The notes under the pieces are model-generated. The model did not search any database. It worked only from the letters and a program-made list of their open reading frames with translations, and was not told where the DNA came from. Source: Chitinophagaceae bacterium (GTDB lineage: Bacteria > Bacteroidota > Bacteroidia > Chitinophagales > Chitinophagaceae). From it: a DNA stretch of 64,000 bases. Location: positions 84,020 to 148,019 of the forward strand of contig JADBXP010000016.1 in assembly GCA_020403455.1 (NCBI GenBank), given 5' to 3'. Position numbers and translations under genes: made by a program. Of the stretch, positions 62,308 to 64,000 are shown one piece after another; within the stretch, counting starts at the first letter, position 1, and each line of letters starts with the position of its first letter.

Positions 62308-64000
62308 TTATTTTACTATAGTAACTGATCCCACAATGGTTGGCTTGCCATTGCGCAGGTTAATGAGATAATAATAGGTACCAATGGGTAAGTCCTGTCC
62401 CCTGTATTTACCATCCCAGGGTTGCGAATATCCTGTGCTGAGGAATACTACCTGTCCGTATCGGTTGACGATTTGGACGGTTGCATTCGGATAATCCTGC
62501 AGAAATCTTAACACCCAGACATCATTGATGCCATCGCCGTTGGGCGAAAATGCATTGGAGATGTTGGGTATGAAATCAGGTGGGTAAAGCAGGAATCTAA
62601 ATCCTGCCAATGATGCGCTGCCACCCGGGGTGGTCAAACTCACAGCACCGGAAGAACCGGAACCGACAATGGCAACGATGGTGGTCGATGAAAGAACTGT
62701 GAAGGAAGCGACCGGGGTGCTGCCCAGTGTAAGTGCAAAAGTACCTGTGAAATGGTTGCCTGTGATAGTAATTGCCATGCCTGCAGCTGCAGCCGTTGGT
62801 GTGAAGGAAGTAATGATGGGGGCAGGTATAAATATAAATCCGGCCAAAGATGCCGTGCCGCCGGGGGTAGTCAAACTCACAGCACCGGATGAACCGGAAC
62901 CAACAGTGGCAATGATGGTGGTCGATGAAAGGATGGTAAAGGAAGTAGCCGGGGTACCGCCGAAACTAAGCGCAAAAGTACCGGTGAAATTTGTTCCGCT
63001 AATGGTTATCGTTGCTCCTCTCCCAGCAATTGTCGGAGAAAAGGAGGTAATCGTAGGAGGTGCTATGAATGTAAATCCATCCAGTGATGCAGTTCCGCCA
63101 GGTGTGGTCAGACTCACTGCTCCCGAAGAGCCGCTGCCCACTATCGCAACAATGGATGAAGAGGAAACTACCGTGAATGACGCAACTGGAGTACCGCCTA
63201 AAGTAAGCACAGAGGTACCGTTGAAATTAGTTCCTGTGATAGTGATGAGTGCTCCAGCTGCTGCAGTAGTTGGAGCAAATGCAGTGATCGTGGGTGCAGG
63301 AATGAATGTAAATCCTGCCAGCGAAGCCGAACCGCCAGGAGTGGTCAGACTCACTGCTCCCGAAGAGCCGCTGCCAACGATAGCAATGATGGATGAAGAG
63401 GAAACTACCTTGAATGACGCAACTGGAGTACCGCCTAAAGTAAGCACAGAGGTGCCGTTGAAATTAGTTCCTGTGATAGTGATGAGTGCTCCAGCTGCCG
63501 CAGTAGTTGGAGCAAATGCAGTGATCGTTGGAGCAGGAATGAATGTAAATCCTGCCAGAGAAGCCGAACCGCCAGGAGTGGTCAGACTCACTGCTCCCGA
63601 AGAGCCGCTGCCAACGATAGCAATGATGGATGAAGAGGAAACTACCGTAAATGACGCAACTGGAGTACCGCCTAAAGTAAGCACAGAGGTACCGGTGAAA
63701 TTTGTTCCTGTGATAGTGATGAGTGCTTCAGCTGCTGCAGTAGTTGGAGCAAATGCAGTGATCGTGGGTGCAGGAATGAATGTAAATCCTGCCAGCGAAG
63801 CCGAACCGCCAGGAGTGGTCAGACTCACTGCTCCCGAAGAACCGCTACCAACGATAGCAATTATGGATGTAGAGGAAACTACCGTGAATGAAGCAACTTG
63901 AGTCCCACCAAGCGTTACTACAGAAGTATTGTTGAAATTAGTTCCTGTTATACTAATCAATGCACCCCTGGCTGCAATAGCCGGAGCAAATGCAGTGATC
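62308..64000 (-). CDS. IPT/TIG-repeat surface protein with T9SS type B sorting domain, partial
   Basis: The frame continues to the right edge, so the N-terminus is missing; the TTG start in the ORF track is only an in-frame codon. The visible part has five full and one partial IPT/TIG-type immunoglobulin-like repeats of 79 residues (PTITAFAPTT ... TTPGGSASLAGFTF), then a type B C-terminal domain: AFSPNGDGINDVW, VQIVNRYGQVVF, WDGKYRGQDLPIGTYYYLI. This tail directs type IX secretion and surface attachment or release. It is probably a long adhesin-like or matrix protein. A 423-codon antisense ORF is a by-product of the repeats. Confidence 0.93.
   Translation of the reverse strand, partial: ITAFAPAIAARGALISITGTNFNNTSVVTLGGTQVASFTVVSSTSIIAIVGSGSSGAVSLTTPGGSASLAGFTFIPAPTITAFAPTTAAAEALITITGTNFTGTSVLTLGGTPVASFTVVSSSSIIAIVGSGSSGAVSLTTPGGSASLAGFTFIPAPTITAFAPTTAAAGALITITGTNFNGTSVLTLGGTPVASFKVVSSSSIIAIVGSGSSGAVSLTTPGGSASLAGFTFIPAPTITAFAPTTAAAGALITITGTNFNGTSVLTLGGTPVASFTVVSSSSIVAIVGSGSSGAVSLTTPGGTASLDGFTFIAPPTITSFSPTIAGRGATITISGTNFTGTFALSFGGTPATSFTILSSTTIIATVGSGSSGAVSLTTPGGTASLAGFIFIPAPIITSFTPTAAAAGMAITITGNHFTGTFALTLGSTPVASFTVLSSTTIVAIVGSGSSGAVSLTTPGGSASLAGFRFLLYPPDFIPNISNAFSPNGDGINDVWVLRFLQDYPNATVQIVNRYGQVVFLSTGYSQPWDGKYRGQDLPIGTYYYLINLRNGKPTIVGSVTIVK
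62580..64000 (-). repeat. Tandem 237-bp repeats encoding IPT/TIG domains
   Basis: The repeat period is 237 bases (79 codons). Copies between about 63100 and 63900 are nearly identical in DNA, while the two nearest the C-terminal domain have diverged. The array continues past the window edge, so the total copy number is unknown. Confidence 0.9.

Noticed and set aside
62630-63901. 423-codon plus-strand ORF antisense to the IPT/TIG repeats
   Set aside because: It is a shadow frame kept open by the codon pattern of the repeats; the protein (PPGVVRLTAPEEPLPT repeated) has no start context, and the minus-strand frame has recognisable domains and a sorting signal.

Overview
This window is a chromosomal segment of a member of the Bacteroidota, most probably of the Chitinophagaceae or a close relative. 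The phylum call rests on several direct observations: a SusC/SusD pair, C-terminal sorting domains of the type IX secretion system (type A at 13171-16089, type B at 62308-64000), a fused SecDF, a futalosine-pathway enzyme, start codons without Shine-Dalgarno sequences, and many copies of the Bacteroidota -7 promoter element TAnnTTTG a short distance upstream of start codons. The family-level call is inference from overall protein character.

Layout. 1-2701 (minus strand) holds a duplicated two-gene module: a carboxypeptidase-regulatory-domain protein followed by a small secreted protein of unknown function, then a fragment of a second regulatory-domain gene and a second copy of the small gene, which runs off the left edge. 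Both small genes have a sigma-54-like motif at the same distance from the start codon. 2920-6235 holds two tandem SUMF1-fold secreted proteins that lack the catalytic cysteines of formylglycine-generating enzyme. A tRNA-Ser(UGA) at 6412 is followed by a REP-like repeat array (6544-7124) whose flank is an inverted copy of the tRNA 3' flank. 7620-12830 is a susC-susD-DUF4397 outer-membrane uptake operon. 13171-16629 encodes a large T9SS substrate and a small secreted partner.

16880-18883 (minus) is a CRP-like regulator, a DUF2141 protein and an alpha/beta hydrolase. 19271-29125 is housekeeping and envelope functions: M16 peptidase, a MutS2 without an Smr domain, MsrA, an M1 peptidase, a polysaccharide flippase and an NlpC/P60 lipoprotein. 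29343-44601 is core genome: dnaE, trxA, a nucleoside permease, mqnE, sdaA, an aminotransferase, an rRNA methyltransferase, the coaE-yajC-DUF1573-nusB cluster and groES-groEL.

44931-49476 is an ABC ATPase followed by a permease fused to an M1 aminopeptidase domain. Then come a YhhN lysoplasmalogenase-like protein, a small membrane protein with an FKBP lipoprotein, secDF, a HesB/IscA-type protein, serA, a class C beta-lactamase-fold hydrolase, a membrane pyrophosphatase with a long C-terminal tail, a BlaI/M56 regulator-protease pair, and a T9SS type B protein built of nearly identical 79-residue IPT/TIG repeats that runs off the right edge.

No prophage, insertion sequence, CRISPR array or obvious defence island is visible. 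The least explained parts are the left-edge module with its sigma-54-like sites, the tandem non-catalytic SUMF1 proteins, and the tRNA-associated repeat array. Start codons were adjusted from the ORF track where a signal peptide, a family N-terminus or a -7 promoter element made a downstream start more likely.
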